Below are positions 61,117 through 64,000 of a DNA stretch of 64,000 nucleotides, in pieces; the stretch's first letter is position 1, and each line of letters opens with the position of its first letter. A model generated the notes under the pieces. The model saw only the letters and a list, made by a program, of their open reading frames with translations, had not been told where the DNA came from and did not search any database. Location of the stretch: positions 198,001 through 262,000 of the forward strand of contig CAJNDS010002782.1 in the NCBI GenBank assembly GCA_905221605.1. The letters are read 5' to 3'. The translations under genes and the position numbers were made by a program. This DNA comes from Symbiodinium natans (lineage: Eukaryota > Sar > Dinophyceae > Suessiales > Symbiodiniaceae).

Positions 61117-62110
61117 AACACGCAAGTCGGACTAGCCAGATCTTCGGCCAGCACGCCGTTGCAACGTGCAACTCAGTCAGGGTAAGGTTTCTGACACTTC
61201 TGCCGGCTGTCCAGGCAGTGCGGGTCAGTTGACGTCTTGGTTTCTCATGTCTGTCTATATCCGACTGGCGCTGACCATGAGCGGCCTCCAATCCTCGGGA
61301 TGCTAAACAGCTGCAAACAGAAACGTAAACTCATGGACTTATGAGCTACGTTGAGCTAGTGACGAGTGTGTTGGATACATGTGCCTTTGCCATGGTCCGC
61401 CTAATTCTTTAGACGTGCGGCCCGTCACGGGTCAAGCGTGGCTAACGCAGCATGTTGGTTGCGTTTGCGTGCTAATGAAAATTAGCTGCATCCAGTCGAA
61501 GCTGTCCCGAAGGGACAACCTTTCTGCCAGCGTGTCAGGTGCAAGAAAGGTAGGAAGAGCGAGTCTTGCAACCGTCTCAGGTGCTCATGCCATGCACGTA
61601 GGCACGAGGGTCCGTAGAGCCTCAGTCTAGGCCCTCTCATTTATGTCGAAGGTGCGGTCTCCATGGTGAGCTTGTTGCAGCTTTGCAAAGCAGGTGCACA
61701 CAGACTCCGGAAACGTCAAGGCACTGGCCGTGCGCCTTTGGACTTCAGGTTGCCACCACAAAGCCGGCTAAAGCCTGAAGAAAAAAAAGTGATGAGTTGG
61801 TGCTTGATAACCAGTTCATAGCCGTGCAGGTACGTGACGGCAGTTGCTGTGCTCACTGCAGCTCTGGCGGTAACAATGTCGTTGACAACTGCCAGGCCAG
61901 CTGGGCGCCAGAAGTGGCCCGTACGTACGCGCCATGCGACATGAGTCACAACTCCTGCCACCTTGGCGCGAGTTCTAGACTACCTGCGACGACAAAGAGA
62001 ACAGCATGAGAATAGGGGGATGCACTGCCGGTCAGGCGGAAGCGGTGCTAGCTTCCACAAGCTGTGAGAGAGTTTTACATTTCGCGTTTGTTAGCTGGTC
62101 GGTTTGCTGT
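61117..62110. other. No firmly supported gene
   Basis: Short frames on both strands. A possible tiny exon (LVLDNQFIAVQ) ends at a consensus CAG|GTACGT at 61829. Confidence 0.25.
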
Positions 62111-62115
62111 TGCAG

Positions 62116-62184
62116 CGAAGGCAGCAGCGTTTCACCAATGATAGGCGTGCAGAAGCAGGGTCGGTTGAAAATCAAGCCAATGAG
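62116..62184 (+). CDS. Well-bounded 69-base exon
   Basis: Lies between TTTGCTGTTGCAG and AATGAG|GTTCAG, phase 0 at both ends. It reads RRQQRFTNDRRAEAGSVENQ, ANE. Its small size makes functional inference impossible. Confidence 0.45.
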
Positions 62185-62214
62185 GTTCAGCTCTGGTTTG
62201 AGCCTCTCATGCCC

Positions 62215-62330
62215 TACTCCCTACCCCCTACACCTACCCTCCACCGACTTACTAAGGCACCTACCCCTCCCCTTGTGAAAGGCCCCTTTCCCATCCCCTG
62301 CCCTACCCCCCTACCCCCTAACCATCACTT
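62215..62330 (+). repeat. C-rich CCCTACCCC tract
   Basis: Loose CCCTAC/CCCCTA repeats, probably intronic. Confidence 0.7.
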
Positions 62331-62351
62331 GCGCCTTCTATGACTGTTGCA

Positions 62352-62690
62352 GTGTGCCGGCTTGGATTGTTCAGCGCATGTGGCGCGAGCAATCGGGAAG
62401 CAATTCCACCGTTGGACCCTCACAGAGGCTTGCTGTAGTCACAGTCTTCAGAGAGACAGCATCTCAGTTGTACTGAAGAGTCTTGCGACGGTAACTACAG
62501 AAGCACAGCGATGTGCTGGAGATGCTTGCGACCTTTCAGGGCGTGGCGCAGGCTCCAGCATCGACTCGGCAGCCTTGATATCTCAACATGCATGAGCTGC
62601 AAGCACGCAGAGCCTGATCTCGAAAAGCTCAAACGGCTGCGGCGAGCATGGTCTACCAAGAAGTATGACGCAGCAGATGAGCTCACCTGC
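62352..62690 (+). CDS. Two exon candidates (about 62352-62470, 62570-62690)
   Basis: The first follows TGACTGTTGCAG and in one frame reads VPAWIVQRMWREQSGSNSTV. The second reads SLDISTCMSCKHAEPDLEKL, KRLRRAWSTKKYDAADEL. Frames are not phase-checked; a third frame (62347-62595) is also open. Confidence 0.34.
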
Positions 62691-62829
62691 TCAAACCAGC
62701 AGCATGTGAGCCAGACTCCACTCTACACAAGAAGGATCACATGTGATATTTTCAGCAGCCCACACTTCACTACAGCACAAGCAGCAGCATCGTAGGCTTC
62801 GGCTCAGCTTTCCCAGCATGGCCAGCACC

Positions 62830-62891
62830 CACCGAGCACCAAGCATGCCACCCACCAAGCTTCGACGACATTGTTTCAGAAGTTGCACTTA
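62830..62891 (+). CDS. Short exon candidate
   Basis: The frame reads HPPSFDDIVSEVALR and ends at TTAG|GTATAC. Overlapping simple ACCA/AGC-rich bases precede it. Confidence 0.33.
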
Positions 62892-63426
62892 GGTATACGT
62901 CTTGTCCAGGTCCCTCAAAGAATCTCCCCTAAACTTGCCCTAAACCATCTTCTAAATCCTAAGCCCTCGGCCACTGGCGACCCCCTGACGTCCCAAAGTC
63001 ATGTTCAAGCTCCATCGAGGCTTTGGCAGCGCCTAGTATCCCGAGCTCAAGCTTGCCATCTCTCACATAGAGGAGCCATGCTGAAAGCAAAGTGCAGGAA
63101 TGCAGGACATTCGGGAGTTCCGGCTTTAGGGCCTGCTGTTTGATGTGACTTTTTAATTTTAAAATTTAGCCTTGCCGCAGATCACTGCACAAGGTTTCAA
63201 GGCCACGCTTTGACAACCGGGGTGCTCCAGTGCTCCTTGCCAGGCTTCACTTCCAGCCTTTGCGCCAGCGGCCCAGCCATCTAAGAGCCTATCGTAGGCT
63301 ACTCAAGTAAGAATGAGAGTTAGACGTTTAGCACCCGTCAGTCGTAAGGAATGTAATGGAAACTTCGGGTGGCCAGTGGGAATTCAACTAGCTTCTGACT
63401 CTTTCTGAGGATAGTTTCCAGAAAAT

Positions 63427-63720
63427 ATGGCTGTTTATTGTGGTCTTGAAAAGATGGGTAAACAAGTTAGTGTGAGACCGAGTGCGAAAGCGTACGAAAG
63501 CGCCGCCGTCACGATATGGGGTTCTGCTTGGCAGCTCCCGCAGACCGGAGGGCCATTGTGGGTAGAACTATGTGACGATGGGTCTGAGTCTTGCTCTTTC
63601 CTTTCCTGCTACAGACGTTAAAGCAGACCTGAAGTGCTACTGTGTTCAAGTCAAGTCAAGCACTGCATTGACATTCCTGGTGCCATACTGTGTTCTGTGG
63701 TCGGCACAGTCAGATGGCCT
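63427..63720 (+). CDS. Two exon candidates (63427-about 63570, 63615-about 63712)
   Basis: The first frame reads QVSVRPSAKAYESAAVTIWG, SAWQLPQTGGPLWVELCDDG. Its 3' end reaches a pyrimidine-rich acceptor (CTTTCCTTTCCTGCTACAG), which must be intron. The second starts at 63615 and reads VKADLKCYCVQVKSSTALTF, LVPYCVLWSAQ. Plus strand, at the window edge. Confidence 0.4.
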
Positions 63721-64000
63721 CAAGCCGGGGAGGAGGTAGCGACTGCTAGCGACCTCAGCCTCACACATCCTAGAAAGTCCGTCTTCCTCATGTGTAAAAC
63801 AACCGAATGTAGACCCCTACAGCAAATCTGCAGTCTTTGGACAGGTCCTCCCAAGGCATAAGCTGGGTGCGGAGTCCAGCATGGGGCTGAGAGGTTGGGT
63901 GCCTGCAATGGCTTTCAATAAGGGAACCATGAGCCCATGAGCCTGAGTGATTAGAGAGTGTCAACCCCATGCAAGGAGTGACTTCTGGCCTTCCGCCCCT
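63721..64000. other. Window end, one weak frame
   Basis: A plus frame to 63861 (SDLSLTHPRKSVFLMCKTTE) is open, but borders are lacking. Confidence 0.2.

Noticed and set aside
1-64000. Bacterial-style operons, ribosome binding sites, insertion sequences, rRNA and tRNA genes
   Set aside because: None was seen; gene structure is spliced and eukaryotic throughout.

Overview
The window looks like nuclear DNA of a dinoflagellate. Four things point there. (1) A 19-base match to the 3' part of the dinoflagellate trans-spliced leader sits at 52068-52086, upstream of an intronless reading frame. (2) Several introns whose reading frame and phase can be followed across the junction have GC-AG borders as well as GT-AG. 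(3) Interstitial CCCTAAA/TTTAGGG tracts occur at several places. (4) Coding is split into short exons (about 40-250 bases) in repeat-rich DNA. I see no bacterial operons, ribosome binding sites, rRNA, tRNA or CRISPR. Genus cannot be decided from the sequence.

Layout. A + strand gene fragment ends at 2760 with a membrane segment. Two genes diverge around 5.3-5.7 kb: a minus-strand secreted protein starting at 5326 and a plus-strand gene starting at 5699. Plus-strand exons run to about 17.7 kb. Inside this stretch lies a 2.85-kb element (12987-15832) with perfect 20-bp terminal inverted repeats, an 11-bp flanking direct repeat, a satellite-like interior and a 470-bp CCCGT array. Minus-strand exon candidates occupy about 17.65-23.2 kb and meet the plus block head-on. 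A plus-strand gene with several phase-checked exons runs from 23.8 to 30.35 kb. More plus exons follow, including an ATP-synthase-c-lysine N-methyltransferase-like gene (35.1-35.6 kb) and a second class I methyltransferase-like gene (39.3-40.25 kb); minus-strand exon candidates lie between them (36.6-39.2 kb).

Simple repeats (GAC, GA, GAA, AC/ACAG/ACGC) fill most of 41.1-44.3 kb. From 45.9 to about 51.6 kb there is a plus-strand extracellular, multi-domain gene with Calx-beta-like and 'CWC' cysteine modules. At 52.07-53.73 kb there is a retroposed, frame-broken mRNA copy carrying the spliced-leader relic. GA-rich minisatellites follow. From 55.4 to the window end there are more plus-strand exons, probably of three or more genes, none identified.

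Limits. Only exons whose frame could be tied to a splice junction or a recognised family deserve real trust. Elsewhere more than one frame often looks protein-like in this sequence, so exon frames at low confidence are provisional. Exon borders marked 'about' were judged by eye.
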